From Symsagittifera roscoffensis (taxonomy: Eukaryota; Xenacoelomorpha; Acoela; Convolutidae), in assembly GCF_963678635.1 (NCBI RefSeq), contig NW_026971219.1, forward strand, positions 1 to 64,000: a stretch of 64,000 bases of DNA. The letters are read 5' to 3'. A program made the position numbers and the translations under genes. The notes under the pieces are model-generated. The model was given only the letters and a program-made list of their open reading frames with translations. It did not search any database and was not told the DNA's origin. Position 1 is the first letter of the stretch; every line of letters starts with the position of its first letter. Positions 16,926 through 32,600 of this stretch are shown one piece after another.

Positions 16926-19639
16926 TCCAGACTTTCCAAAATGAAACTCTCGGCGCGACTGTGCAATTTGGATTTATATCCGGATGAGGCGCGACTCTTG
17001 GCGCGACTCTAGTCCAAATTTTCCAGACCTTTTGTCCAGACTTTCCAGACTCAAACTCTCGGCGCGACTCTGCAATTTTGGTCTAAATCCTGACGCAGCG
17101 CCTTACTTGGCGCGACTCTTGTCCAGACTTCCCAGACTTTATGTCCAGACTTTCCAAAATGAAACTCTCGGCGCGATCATGCGTTTTGATTGTAAATTCG
17201 AATGCGGCGCCACCCTTGGCGCTACTCATGTCCAGACATTCCAGGCCTTATATCCAGATTTTCCAGACTGAATCTCTCGGCACGACTGTGCAATTTGGAT
17301 CTATATCCGGATGCAGCGCGACCCTTGGCGCGATTCTTGTATAGACTTTCCAGACCGTATGACAAGACTTTCAAGATTCAAACTCTCGGCGCGACTATGC
17401 CATTTGTGTCTAAATCCGCATGGGGTGTGTCCCCTGGCGTGACTCATGTCCAGACGTTCCAAATCTTTTGTCCACACTTTCCAGAGTCAAACTCTCGGCG
17501 CGATTATGCAACTTGGGTCTAAATCCCGATGCGGCGCGACTCTTGGCGCGACTCTAGTCCAGACTTTCCAGACTGTATATCCAGACTTTCAAGACTCAAA
17601 CTCTCGGCTCAATTCTGAAATTTGGGTCTAAATCCAAATACCGCGCGACCCTTGGCGCGACTCATGTCCAGATTTTCCAGACCTTTTGTCCAGACTTTCC
17701 AGACTCAAATTCTCGGCGCGACTCAGCAATTTTGGTCTAAATCCGGACGCAGCGCAATACTTGGCGCGACCTTTGTCCAGACTTTCCAGACTTTATGTCC
17801 AGACTTTCCAGAAAGAAACTCACGGCGCGATCATGCAATTTGCTTGTAAATCCGAAGGCGACGCGACCCTTGGCGCGACTCGTGTCCAGACTCTCCACAG
17901 CTTATGTCCATACTTTCCAGACTCAAACACTCGGCGTGACTCCGCACTTTGGGTCTAAATCAGGATGCGGCGCAATCCTTGGCGCGACTCTTGTCCAGAC
18001 TTTCCAGACTTTATGTCCAGACTTTCCAGAACGGAACTCTCGGCGCGATCATGCATTTTGATTGTAAATTCGAATGCGGCGCCACCCTTGGCGTTACTCA
18101 TGTCCAGACATTCCAGACCTTTTGTCCAGACTTTCCTGACTCAAACTCTCGGCGCGACTCTGCAATTTTGGTCTAAATCCGGATGCGGCGCAATCCTTGG
18201 CGCGAATCTTGTCCAGACTTTCCAGACTTTATGTCCAGACTTTCCAGAACGGAACTCTCGGCGCGATCATGCATTTTGATTGTAAATTCGAATGCGGCGC
18301 CACCCTTGGCGCTACTCATGTCCAGACATTCCAGACCTTATGTCCAGACTTTCCAGACTGAATCTCTCGTTACGACTGTGCAGTTTGAATCTATATCCGG
18401 ATGCGGCGCGACCCTTGGCGCGATTCTTGTCCAGACTTTCCAGACTTTATATCCAGACTTTCTAGACTCAAACTCTCGGCTCAATTCTGCAATTTGGGTC
18501 TAAATCCAGATGCCGCGCGACCCTTGATGCGACTCATGTCCAGCTTTTACCGACCTTTTGTCCAGACTTTCCAGAATGAAACTCACGGCGCGATCATGCA
18601 ATTTGCTTGTAAATCCGAAGGCGGCGCGACACTTGGCGCGACTCGTGTCCAGACTCTCCACAGCTTATGTCCATACTTTCCAGACTCAAACACTCGGCGT
18701 GACTCCGCACTTTGGGTCTAAATCAGGATGCGGCGCGATCCTTGGCGCGACTCATGTCCAGACATTCCAGACCTTTTGTCCAGACTTTCCAGACTCAAAC
18801 TCTCGGCGCGACTCTGCAATTTTGGTCTAAATCCGGATGCGGCGCAATCCTTGGCGCGACTCTTTCCAGACTTTCCAGACTTTATGTCCAGACTTTCCAG
18901 AACGAAACTCTCGGCGCGATCATGCATTTTGAATGTAAATTCGAATGCGGCGCCACCCTTGGCGCTACTCATGTCCAGACATTCCAGAACTTTTGTCCAG
19001 ATTCTCCAGACTGAATCTCTTGTTACGACTGTGCAATTTGAATATATATCCGGATGCGGCGCGACCCTTGGCGCGATTCTTGTCCAGACTTTCCAGACTT
19101 TATATCCAGACTTTCAAGACTCAAACTCTCGGCTCAATTCTGCAATTTGAGTCTAAATCCAGATGCCGCGCGACCCTTGGCGCGACTCATGTCTAGCTTT
19201 TACAGACCTTTTGTTCAGTCATTCCAGACTCAAACTCTCGGCGCGACTCTAGAATTTTGGTCTAAATCCGGACGCAGCGCAATACTTGGCGCGACTCTTG
19301 TCCAGACTTTCCAGACTTTATGTCCAGACTTTCCAGAATGAAACTCTTGGCGCGATCATGCAATTTGGTTATAAATCCGAAGGCGGCGCGACCCTTGGCG
19401 CGACCCGTGTCCAGACTCTCCACAGCTAATGTCCATACTTTCCAGACTCAAACACTCGGCGTGACCCCGCACTTTGGGTCTAAATCAGGATGCGGCGGGA
19501 TCCTTGGCGCGACTCATGTCCAGACATTCCAGACCTTTTGTCTAGACTTTCCAGACTCAAACTCTCGGCGCGACTCCGCACTTTGGGTCTAAATCCGGAT
19601 GCGGCGCAATACTTGGCGCGACTCTTGTCCAGACTTTCC

Positions 19640-20940
19640 AGACTTTATCCAGACTTTCCAGAATGAAACTCTCGGCGCGATCATGCAGTTTGGTTGTAAA
19701 TCCGAAGGCGGCGCGACCCTTGGCGCGACTCGTGTCCAGACTCTCCACAGCTAATGTCCATACTTTCAAGACTCAAACACTCGGCGTGACTTCGCACTTT
19801 GGGTCTAAATCCGGATGCAGGCAATCCTTGGCGCGACTCTTGTCCAGACTTTCCAGACTTTATGTCCAGACTTTCCAGAACGAAACTCTCGACGCGATCA
19901 TGCATTTTGATTGTAAATTCGAATGCGGCGTCACCCTTGGCGCTACTCATGTCCAGACATTCCAGACCTTATATCCAGATTTTCCAGACTGAATCTCTCG
20001 GCACGACTGTGCAATTTGGATCTATATCCGGATGCAGCGCGACCCTTGGCGCGATTCTTGTATAGACTTTCCAGACCTTATGACAAGACTTTCAAGATTC
20101 AAACTCTCGGCGCGACTAAGCCATTTGGATCTATATCCGGATGCGGTGCGACCCTTGGCGCGTGATTCATGTCCAGACTTTCCAGACCTTTTGTCTAGAC
20201 TTTCCAGACTCAAACTCTCGGCGCGACTCCGCACTTTGGGTCTAAATCCGGATGCGGCGCAATACTTGGCGCAACTCTTGTCCAGACTTTCCAGACTTTA
20301 TGTCCAGACTTTCCAGAATGAAACTCTCGGCGCGATCATGCAGTTTGGTTGTAAATCCGAAGGCGGCGCGACCCTTGGCGCGACTCGTGTCCAGACTCTC
20401 CACAGCTAATGTCCATACTTTCAAGACTCAAACACTCGGCGTGACTTCGCACTTTGGGTCTAAATCCGGATGCGGGCAATCCTTGGCGCGACTCTTGTCC
20501 AGACTTTCCAGACTTTATGTCCAGACTTTCCAGAACGAAACTCTCGACGCGATCATGCATTTTGATTGTAAATTCGAATGCGGCGTCACCCTTGGCGCTA
20601 ATCATGTCCAGACATTCCAGACCTTATATCCAGATTTTCCAGACTGAATCTCTCGGCACGACTGTGCAATTTGGATCTATATCCGGATGCAGCGCGACCC
20701 TTGGCGCGATTCTTGTATAGACTTTCCAGACCTTATGACAAGACTTTCAAGATTCAAACTCTCGGCGCGACTAAGCCATTTGGATCTATATCCGGATGCG
20801 GTGCGACCCTTGGCGCGTGATTCATGTCCAGACTTTCCAGACCTTATGACAAGACTTTCAAGATTCAAACTCTCGGAGCGACTATGCAATTTGGGTCTAA
20901 AACTGGAAGCGGCGCAACCCTTGGCGCGACTCATGTCCAG
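19640..20940. repeat. Satellite higher-order duplication, about 655-bp period
   Basis: Six-monomer block repeated once with near identity. For example the unit with a shortened GGATGCAGGCAATCC/GGATGCGGGCAATCC junction occurs at about 19811 and 20466, and the following GCATTTTGATTGTAAATTC variant recurs 655 bp apart. Confidence 0.6.
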
Positions 20941-23900
20941 ACTTTCCAGACCTTATGTCCAGACTTTCCCAACTCAAACTCTCGGCGCGAATCTGCAAAT
21001 TGGGTCTAAATTAGGATGCGGCGCGACCCTTGGCGCGACTTTTAGCCAGATTTTCCAGACGTTATGTCCAGACTTTCCAGACTCAAACTCTCGGCGCGAT
21101 TTTGCATTTTGGGTCTAAATCGCGATGCGGCGCGACTATTGGCGCGACCCATGTCCAGACTTTCCAGACCTTATGTCTCGACTTTCCAGACTCAAACGCT
21201 CGGCGCGACTCTGCAATTTGGATCTAAATCCGGATGCAGCGCAAACCTTGGCGCGACTCATGTCCAGACTTCCCAGACTTTATGTCCAGACTTTCCAAAA
21301 TGAAACTCTCGGCGCGAGTGTGCAATTTGGATCTATATCCGGATGCGGCGCGACCCTTGGCGCGATTTTTGTCCAGACTTTTCAGACTTTATGTCCAGAC
21401 TTTCCAGAACGAAACTCTCGACGCGATCATGCATTTTGATTGTAAATTCGAATGCGGCGCCACCCTTGGCGCTACTCATGTCCAGACATTCCAGACCTTA
21501 TATCCAGATTTTCCAGACTGAATCTCTCGGCACGACTGTGCAATTTGGATCTATATCCGGATGCAGCGCGACCCTTGGCGCGATTCTTGTATAGACTTTC
21601 CAGACCTTATGACAAGACTTTCAAGATTCAAACTCTCGGCGCGACTAAGCCATTTGGATCTATATCCGGATGCGGTGCGACCCTTGGCGCGTGATTCATG
21701 TCCAGACTTTCCAGACCTTATGACAAGACTTTCAAGATTCAAACTCTCGGAGCGACTATGCAATTTGGGTCTAAATCCGAATGCGGCGCGACCCTTGGTG
21801 CGACTCATGTCCAGACTTTCCAGACCTTATTCCAGACTTTCCCAACTCAAACTCTCGGCGCGAATCTGCAGTTTGGGTCTAAATCCGGATGCGACGCGAC
21901 CCTTGGCGCGATTTTTGTCCAGACTTTTCAGACTTTATGACAAGACTTTCAAGGTTGAAACTCTCGGCGCGACTCTGCAATTTGGGTCTAAATCCGGATG
22001 CGGAGCGACCCTTGACGTGGTTTTTGTCCAGACTTTCCAAATCTTATGACAAGACTTTCCAGACTCAAGCTCTTGGCGCGAATCTGCATTTTTTGGGTCT
22101 AAAACTGGAAGCGGCGCAACCCTTGGCGCGAATCATGTCCAGACTTTCCAGACCTTATGTCCAGACTTTCCCAACTCAAACTCTCGGCGCGAATCTGCAA
22201 ATTGGGTCTAAATCATGATGCGGCGCGACCCTTGGCGCGACTTTTAGCCAGATTTTCCAGACCTTATGTCTCGACTTTCCAGACTCAAACGCTCGGCGCG
22301 ACTCTGCAATTTGGATCTAAATCCGGATGCAGCGCAACCCTTGGCGCGAATCATGTCCAGACTTTCCAGACCTTATGTCCAGACTTTCCCAACTCAAACT
22401 CTCGGCGCGAATCTGCAAATTGGGTCTAAATCATGATGCGGCGCGACCCTTGGCGCGACTTTTAGCCAGATTTTCCAGACGTTATGTCCAGACTTTCCAG
22501 ACTCAAACTCTCGGCGCGATTTTGCAATTTGGGTCTAAATCGCGATGCGGCGCGACTATTGGCGCGACCCATGTCCAGACTTTCCAGACCTTATGTCTCG
22601 ACTTTCCAGACTCAAACGCTCGGCGCGACTCTGCAATTTGGATCTAAATCCGGATGCAGCGCAACCCTTGGCGCGACTCATGTCCAGACTTTCCAGACCT
22701 TATGTCCAGAATTTCCAGACTCGAACTCTTGGCGCGAATCTGCAGTTTGGGTCTAAAACTGGATGCGGCGCGACCCTTGGCGCGATTTTTGTCCAGACTT
22801 TTCAGACTTTATGACAAGATTTTCAAGGTTGAAACTCTCGGCGAGACTCTGCAATTTGGGTCTAAATCCGGATGCGGCGAGACCCTTGGCGCGACTCATG
22901 TCCACACTTTCCAGACCTTATTCCAGACTTTCCCAACTCAAACTCTCGGCGCGAATCTGCAGTTTGGGTCTAAAGCCGGATGCGGTGCGACCCTTGGCGC
23001 GATTTTTGTCCAGACTTTTCAGACTTTATGACAAGACTCTCAAGAATGAAACTCTCGGCGCGACTCTGCAGTTTGGGTCTAAATCCGGATGCGGCGCGAC
23101 CCTTGACGCGATTCTTGTCCAGACTTTCCAGATCTTATGACAAGACTTTCCAGACTCAAGCTCTTGGCGCGACTCTGCAATTTGGGTCTAAATCCGGATG
23201 CGGCGAGACCCTTGGCGCGACTCATGTCCACACTTTCCAGACCTTATTCCAGACTTTCCCAACTCAAACTCTCGGCGCGAATCTGCAGTTTGGGTCTAAA
23301 TCCGGATGCGGTGCGACCCTTGGCGCGATTTTTGTCCAGATTTTTCAGACTTTATGACAAGACTCTCAAGAACGAAACTCTCGGCGCGAATCTGCAGTTT
23401 GGGTCTAAATCCGGATGCGGTGCGACCCTTGGCGCGATTTTTGTCCAGACTTTTCAGACTTTATGACAAGACTCTCAAGAATGAAACTCTTGGCGCGAAT
23501 CTGCAGTTTGGGTCTAAAACTGGATGCGGCGCGACCCTTGGCGCGATTTTTGTCCAGACTTTTCAGACTTTATGTCCAGACTTTCCAAAATTAAACTCTC
23601 GGCGCGATCATGCATTTTGATTGTAAATTCGAATGCGGCGCCACCCTTGGCGCTACTCATGTCGAGACATTCCAGACCTTATATCCAGATTTTCCAGACT
23701 GAATCTCTCGGCACGACTGTGCAATTTGGATCTATATCCGGATGCAGCGCGACCCTTGGCGCGATTCTTGTATAGACTTTTCAGACCTTATGACAAGACT
23801 TTCAAGATTCAAACTCTCGGCGCGACTAAGCCGTTTGGATCTATATCCGGATGCGGTGCGACCCTTGGCGCATGATTCATGTCCAGACTTTCCAGACCTT

Positions 23901-24679
23901 ATGACAAGACTTTCAAGATTCAAACTCTCGGAGCGACTATGCAATTCGGTCTAAATCCGAATGCGGCGCGACCCTTGGCGCGATTTTTGTCCAGACTTTT
24001 CAGACTTTATGACAAGACTTTCAAGGTTGAAACTCTCGGCGCGACTCTGCAATTTGGGTCTAAATCCGGATGCGGCGCGACTCTTGACGCGGTTTTTGTC
24101 CAGACTTTCCAGATCTTATGACAAGACTTTCCAGACTCAAGCTCTTGGCGCGAATCTGCATTTTTTGGGTCTAAAACTGGAAGCGGCGCAACCCTTGGCG
24201 CGACTCATGTCCAGACTTTCCAGACCTTATGTCCAGACTTTTCCAACTCAAACTCTCGGCGCGAATCTGCAAATTGGGTCTAAATCAGGATGCGGCGCGA
24301 CCCTTGGCGCGACTTTTAGCCAGATTTTCCAGACCTTATGTCCAGACTTTCCAGACTCAAACTCTCAGCGCGATTTTGCAATTTGGGTCTAAATCGCGAT
24401 GCGGCGCGACTATTGGCGCAACCCATGTCCAGACTTTCCAGACCTTATATCTCGACTTTCCAGACTCAAACGCTCGGCGCGACTCTGCAATTTGGATCTA
24501 AATCCGGATGCAGCCCAACCCCTGGCGCGACTCATGTCCAGACTTTCCAGACCTTATGTCCAGAATTCCCAGATTCAAACTCTTGGCGCGAATCTGCAGT
24601 TTGGGTCTAAATCTGGATGCGGCGCGACCCTTGGCGCGATTTTTGTCCAAACTTTTCAGACTTTATGACAAGACTTTCA

Positions 24680-26620
24680 AGGTTGAAACTCTCGGCGCGA
24701 CTCTGCAATTTGGGTCTAAATCCGGATGCGGCGAGACCCTTGGCGCGACTCATGTCCAGACTTTCCAGACCTTATTCCAGACTTTCCCAACTCAAACTCT
24801 CGGCGCAAATCTGCAATTTGGGTCTAAATCCGGATGCGGCGCGACCCTTGGCGCGATTTTTGTCCAGACTTTTCAGACTTTATGACAAGACTTTCAAGGT
24901 TGAAACTCTCGGCGCGACTCTGCAATTTGGGTCTAAATTCGGATGCGGCGCGACCCTTGACGCGATTTTTGTCCAGACTTTCCAGATCTTATGACAAGAC
25001 TTTCCAGAATCAAGCTCTTGGCGCGAATCTGCATTTTTTGGGTCTAAAACTGGAAGCGGAGCAACCCTTGGCGCGACTCATGTCCAGACATTCCAGACCT
25101 TATGTCCAGACTTTCCAGACTCAAACTCTTGGCGAGAATCTGCAAATTGGGTCTAAATCAGGATGCGGCGCTACCCTTGGCGCGACTTTTAGCCAGATTT
25201 TCCAGACCTTATGTCCAGACTTTCCAGACTCAAACTCTCGGCGCGATTTTGCAATTTGGGTCTAAATCGCGATGCGGCGCGACTATTGGCGTGACCCATG
25301 TCCAGACTTTCCAGACCTTATGTCTCGATTTTGCAGACTCAAACGCTCGGCGCGACTCTGCAATTTGGATCTAATTCCGGATGCAGCGCAACCTTTGGCG
25401 CGACTCATGCCCAGACTTCCCAGACCTTATGTCCAGACTTTCCAGACTGAAACTATTGGCGCGAATCTGCAATTTGGGTCTAAATCAGGATACAGCGCGA
25501 ACATTGGCGCGATTCATGTCCAGACTTTTCAGACCTTAGGTGCAGACCTTTCCAGACTCAGACTATTGACGCGAATCTGCATTTTTTGGTTCTAAATCAG
25601 GATGCGGCGCGATCCATGGCGCGACTCATGTCCAGACCTTCCAGACTCAAATTCTCGGCGCGAGTCTGCAATTTGGGTCTAAATCCGGATGCCGCGCGGC
25701 CCGTGGCGCTATTCATGTCCCGACTTTCCAGACCTTATGACAAGTCTTTCAAGGTTGAAACTCTCGGCGCGACTCTGCAATTTGGGTCTAAATCCGGATG
25801 CGGCGAGACCCTTGGCGCGACTCATGTCCAGACTTTCCAGACCTTATTCCAGACTTTCCCAACTCAAACTCTCGGCGCAAATCTGCAGTTTGGGTCTAAA
25901 TCCGGATGCGGCGCGACCCTTGGCGCGATTTTTGTCCAGACTTTTCAGACTTTATGACAAGACTTTCAAGGTTGAAACTCTCGGCGCGACTCTGCAATTT
26001 GGGTCTAAATCCGGATGCGGCGCGACCCTTGACGCGATTCTTGTCCAGACTTTCCAGATCTTATGACAAGACTTTCCAGAATCAAGCTCTTGGCGCGAAT
26101 CTGCATTTTTTGGGTCTAAAACTGGAAGCGGAGCAACCCTTGGCGCGACTCATGTCCAGACATTCCAGACCTTATGTCCAGACTTTCCAGACTCAAACTC
26201 TTGGCGAGAATCTGCAAATTGGGTCTAAATCAGGATGCGGCGCTACCCTTGGCGCGACTTTTAGCCAGATTTTCCAGACCTTATGTCCAGACTTTCCAGA
26301 CTCAAACTCTCGGCGCGATTTTGCAATTTGGGTCTAAATCGCGATGCGGCGCGACTATTGGCGTGACCCATGTCCAGACTTTCCAGACCTTATATCTCGA
26401 TTTTGCAGACTCAAACGCTCGGCGCGACTCTGCAATTTGGATCTAAATCCGGATGCAGCGCAACCTTTGGCGCGACTCATGCCCAGACTTCCCAGACCTT
26501 ATGTCCAGACTTTCCAGACTGAAACCCTTGGCGCGACTCATGTCCAGACATTCCAGACCTTATGTCCAGACTTTCCAGACTCAAACTCTTGGCGAGAATC
26601 TGCAATTTGGGTCTAAATCA
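24680..26620. repeat. Satellite higher-order duplication, about 1072-bp period
   Basis: Blocks beginning near 24834 and 25906 share the same order of variant monomers, including the GCATTTTTTGGGTC insertion variant (about 25031 and 26103) and the GCGCTACCC variant (about 25167 and 26239). Confidence 0.55.
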
Positions 26621-29600
26621 GGATGCGGCGCTACCCTTGGCGCGACTTTTAGCCAGATTTTCCAGACCTTATGTCCAGACTTTCCAGACTCAAACTCTCG
26701 GCGCGATTTTGCAATTTGGGTCTAAATCGCGATGCGGCGCGACTATTGGCGTGACTCATGTCCAGACTTTCCAGACCTTATGTCTCAATTTTGCAGACTC
26801 AAACTCTTGGCGAGAATCTGCAAATTGGGTCTAAATCAGGATGCGGCGCTACCCTTGGCGCGACTTTTAGCCAGATTTTCCAGACCTTATGTCCAGACTT
26901 TCCAGACTCAAACTCTCGGCGCGATTTTGCAATTTGGGTCTAAATCGCGATGCGGCTCCACTATTGGCGTGACTCATGTCCAGACTTCCCAGACCTTATG
27001 TCCAGACTTTCCAGACTGAAACTCTTGGCGCGAATCTGCAATTTGGGTCTAAATCAGGATACAGCGCGAACATTGGCGCGATTCATGTCCAGACTTTTCA
27101 GACCTTAGGTGCAGACCTTTCCAGACTCAGACTATTGACGCGAATCTGCATTTTTTGGTTCTAAATCAGGATGCGGCGCGATCCATCGCGCGACTCATGT
27201 CCAGACCTTCCAGACTCAAATTCTCGGCGCGAGTCTGCAATTTGGGTCTAAATCCGGATGCCGCGCGGCCCGTGGCGCTATTCATGTCCCGACTTTCCAG
27301 ACCTTATGACAAGTCTTTCAAGGTTGAAACTCTCGGCGCGACTTGCAATTTGGGTCTAAATCCGGATGCGGCGAGACCCTTGGCGCGACTCATGTCCAGA
27401 CTTTCCAGACCTTATTCCAGACTTTCCCAACTCAAACTCTCGGCGCAAATCTGCAGTTTGGGTCTAAATCCGGATGCGGCGCGACCCTTGGCGCGATTTT
27501 TGTCCAGACTTTTCAGACTTTATGACAAGACTTTCAAGGTTGAAACTCTCGGCGCGACTCTGCAATTTGGGTCTAAATCCGGATGCGGCGCGACCCTTGA
27601 CGCGATTCTTGTCCAGACTTTCCAGATCTTATGACAAGACTTTCCAGAATCAAGCTCTTGGCGCGAATCTGCATTTTTTGGGTCTAAAACTGGAAGCGGA
27701 GCAACCCTTGGTGCGACTCATGTCCAGACATTCCAGACTCAAACTCTTGGCGAGAATCTGCAAATTGGGTCTAAATCAGGATGCGGCGCTACCCTTGGCG
27801 CGACTTTTAGCCAGATTTTCCAGACTTTATGTCCAGACTTTCCAGACTCAAACTCTCGGCGCGATTTTGCAATTTGGGTCTAAATCGCGATGCGGCGCGA
27901 CTATTGGCGTGACCCATGTCCAGACTTTCCAGACCTTATGTCTCGATTTTGCAGACTCAAACGCTCGGCGCGACTCTGCAATTTGGATCTAAATCCGGAT
28001 GCAGCGCAACCTTTGGCGCGACTCATGCCCAGACTTCCCAGACCTTATGTCCAGACTTTCCAGACTGAAACTCTTGGCGCGAATCTGCAATTTGGGTCTA
28101 AATCAGGATACAGCGCGAACATTGGCGCGATTCATGTCCAGACTTTTCAGACCTTAGGTGCAGACGTTTCCAGACTCAGACTATTGACGCGAATCTGCCT
28201 TTTTTGGTTCTAAATCAGGATGCGGCGCGATCCATTGCGCGACTCATGTCCAGACCTTCCAGACTCAAATTCTCGGCGCGAGTCTGCAATTTGGGTCTAA
28301 ATCCGGATGCCGCGCGGCCCGTGGCGCTATTCATGTCCCGACTTTCCAGACCTTATGACAAGTCTTTCAAGATTCAAACACTCGGCGCGATTATGCCATT
28401 TGGGTCTAAATCCGGATGCAGCGCGACCCTTGGCGCGACTTTTAGCCAGATTTCCCAGACCTTATGTCCAGACTTTCCAGACTCAAACTCTTGGCGCGAA
28501 TCTGCAATTTGGGTCTAAATCAGGATACAGCGCGAACATTGGCGCGATTCATGTCCAGACTTTTCAGACCTTAGGTGCAGACCTTTCCAGACTCAGACTA
28601 TTGACGCGAATCTGCATTTTTTGGTTCTAAATCAGGATGCGGCGCGATCCATCGCGCGACTCATGTCCAGACCTTCCAGACTCAAATTCTCGGCGAGAAT
28701 CTGCAAATTGGGTCTAAATCAGGATGCGGCGCGACCCTTGGCGCGACTTTTAGCCAGATTTCCCAGACCTTATGTCCAGACTTTCAAGACTCAAACTCTC
28801 GGCGCGATTTTGCAATTTGGGTCTATATCCGGATGCGGCGCGACCCTTGGAGAGACTCATGTCCAGACATTAAATATAATTTGTCCAGACCTTCTAGACT
28901 AAAATTCTCGGCGCGACTCTGCAATTTGGGTCTAAATCCGGATACCGCGCGGCCCGTGACGCGATTCATGTCCAGACCTTCGAGACCTTATGACAAGACT
29001 TTCAAGATTCAAACTCTCGGCGCGACTATGCCATTTGGGTCTAAATCTAGATGCGGCGCGACCCTTGGCGCGACTCATTTTAAGATTTTCCAGACCTTAT
29101 GTCCAGACTTTCCAGACTCAAAATCTTGGCGAGAATCTGCAAATTGGGTCTAAATCAGGATGCGGCGTGACCCTTGGCGCGAATTTTAGCCAGATTTTCC
29201 AGACCTTATGTCCAGACTTTCCAGACTCAAACTCTCGGCGCGATTTTGCATTTTGGGTCTAAATCGCGATGCGGCGCGACTATTGGCGTGACCCATGTCC
29301 AGACTTTCCAGACCTTATGTCCAGACTTTCCAGACTCAAACTCTTGGCGCGAATCTGCAATTTGGGTCTAAATCAGGATAAATCGCGAACATTGGCGCGA
29401 TTCATGTCCAGACTTTCCAGACCTTATGTCTAGATTTTCCAGACTCAAACTGTTGGCGCGACTCTGCAATTTGGGTCTAAATCCGGATGCCGCGCGGCCC
29501 GTGGCGCGATTCATGTCCCGACTTTCCAGACCTTATGACAAGTCTTTCAAGATTCAAACACTCGGCGCGATTATGCCATTTGGGTCTAAATCCGGAGGCA

Positions 29601-32600
29601 GCGCAACCCTTGGCGCGACTCATGTCCAGACTTTCCAGACCTTATGTCCAGATTTTCCAGACTCAAACTGTTGGCGCGACTCTGCAAATTGGGTCTAAAT
29701 CAGGATGCGGCGTGACCCTTGGCGCGACTTTTAGCCAGATTTTCCAGACCTTATGTCCAGACTTTCCAGACTCAAACTCTCGGCGCGATTTTGCATTTTG
29801 GGTCTAAATCGCGATGCGGCGCGACTATTGGCGTGACCCATGTCCAGACTTTCCAGACCTTATGTCCAGACTTTCCAGACTCAAACTCTTGGCGCGAATC
29901 TGCAATTTGGGTCTAAATCAGGATACATCGCGAACATTGGCGCGATTCATGTCCAGACTTTCCAGACCTTATGTCCAGACTTTCCCGACTCGAACTCTTG
30001 GCGCGAATCTGCAATTTGGGTCTAAATCAGGATACATCGCGAACATTGGCGCGATTCATGTCCAGACTTTCCAGACCTTATGTCCAGATTTTCCAGACTC
30101 AAACTGTTGGCGCGACTCTGCAATTTGGGTCTAAATCCGGATGCCGCGCGGCCCGTGGCGCGATTCATGTCCCGACTTTCCAGACCTTATGACAAGTCTT
30201 TCAAGATTCAAACACTCGGCGCGATTATGCCATTTGGGTCTAAATCCGGATGCAGCACAACCCTTGGCGCGACTCATGTCCAGACTTTCCAGACCTTATG
30301 TCCAGACTTTCCAGACTCAAACTCTCGGCGCGACTCTGCAATTTGGGTCTAAATCCGGATACCGCGCGGCCCGTGACGCGATTCATGTCCAGACCTTCGA
30401 GACCTTATGACAAGACTTTCAAGATTCAAACTTTCGGCGCGACTATGCCATTTGGGTCTAAATCTAGATGCGGCGCGACCCTTGGGGCGACTCATTTTAA
30501 GATTTTCCAGACCTTATGTCCAGACTTTCCAGACTCAAAATCTTGGCGAGAATCTGCAAATTGGGTCTAAATCAGGATGCGGCGCAACTATTGGCGTGAC
30601 CATGTCCAGACTTTCCAGACCTTATGTCCAGACTTTCCAGACTCAAACTCTCGGCGCGATTTTGCATTTTGGGTCTAAATCGCGATGCGGCGCGACTATT
30701 GGCGTGACCATGTCCAGACTTTCCAGACCTTATCTCCAGATTTTCCAGACTCAAACTGTTGGCGCGACTCTGCAATTTGGGTCTAAATCCGGATGCGGCG
30801 CAATACTTGGCGCGACTCTGTTCAGACTTTCCAGAATTTAGGTGCAGACCTTTCCAGACTCGGACTCTTGACCCGAATCTGCATTTTTTGGTTCTAAATC
30901 AGGATGCGGCGCGAGCCATCGCGCGACTCATGTCCAGACATTCCAGACCTTTTGTCCAGACTTTCCAGACTTAAACTCTTGGCGCGAACCTGCAATTTGG
31001 GTCTAAATCAGGATACAGCGCGAACATTGGCGCGATTCATGTCCAGACTTTCCAGACCTTATGACAAGTCTTTCAAGATTCAAACACTCGGCGCGATTAT
31101 GCCATTTCGGTCTAAATCCGGATGCAGCGCAACCCTTGGCTTGACTCATGTCCAGACTTTCCAGACCTTATGCCCAGACTTTCCAGACTTAAACTCTTGG
31201 CGCGAACCTGCAATTTGGGTCTAAATCAGGATACAGTGCGAACATTGGCGCGATTCATGTCCAGACTTTCCAGACCTTATGTCCAGATTTTCCAGACTCA
31301 AACTGTTGGCGCGACTCTGCAATTTGGGTCTAAATCCGGATGCGGCGCAATACTTGGCGCGACTCTGTTCAGACTTTCCAGAATTTAGGTGCAGACCTTT
31401 CCAGACTCGGGCTCTTGACCCGAATCTGCATTTTTTGGTTCTAAATCAGGATGCGGCGCGAGCCATCGCGCGACTCATGTCCAGACATTCCAGACCTTTT
31501 GTCCAGACTTTCCAGACTCAAACACTCGGTGCGATCATGCAATTTAGTTGTAAATCCGAATACCGCGCCACCCTTGGCGCGACTCATGTCTAGACATTCC
31601 AGACCGTTTGTCCAGACTTTCCAGACTCAAATTCTCGGCGCGACTCTACAATTTGGGTCTAAATCCGGATGCGGCGCGGCCCTTGGCGCGATTCATGTCC
31701 AGACTTTCCAGACTTTATGACAAGACTTTCAAGTTTCAAACTCTCGGCACGAAAATGCCATTTGTGTCTAAATCCTGATGGGGCGCGACCCCTGGCGCGA
31801 CTCATGTTCAGACGTTCCAGATCTTTTGTCCGCACTCTCCAGACTTAAACTCTTGGCTCAATTCTGTAATTTGGGTCTAAGACTAGATGCCGCGCGACCC
31901 TTGGCGCGACTCATGTCCATATTTTCCCGACCTTTTGTCCAGACTTTCCAGACTCAAACTCTCGGCGCGACTCTGCAATTTTGGTCTAAATCCGGATGCG
32001 GCGCAATACTTGGCGCGACTCTGTCCAGACTTTCCAGACTTTAGATGCAGACCTTTCCAGACTCGGACTCTTGACCCGAATCTGCATTTTTTGGTTCTAA
32101 ATCAGGATGCGGCGCGATCCATCGCGCCACTCATGTCCAGACATTCCAGACCTTTTGTCCAGACTTTCCAGACTCAAACACTCGGTGCGATCATGCAATT
32201 TAGTTTTAAATCCGAATGCGGCGCCACCCTTGGCGCGACTCATTTCCAGACATTCCAGACCGTTTATCCAGACTTTCCAGACTCAAACTCTCGGCGCGAC
32301 TCTACAATTTGGGTCTAAATCCGTATGCGGCGCGGCCCTTGGCGCGATTCATGTCCAGACCTTCCAGACTTTATGACAAGACGTTCAAGTTTCAAACTCT
32401 CGGCACGAAAATGCCATTTGTGTCTAAATCTTGATGGGGCGCGACCCCTGGCGCGACTCATGTTCAGACGTTCCAGATCTTTTGTCCGCACTTTCCAGAC
32501 TTAAACTCTTGGCTCAATTCTGTAATTTGGGTCTAAAACTAGATGCCGCGCGACCCTTGGCGCGACTCATGTCCAGATTTTCCCGACCTTTTGTCCAGAC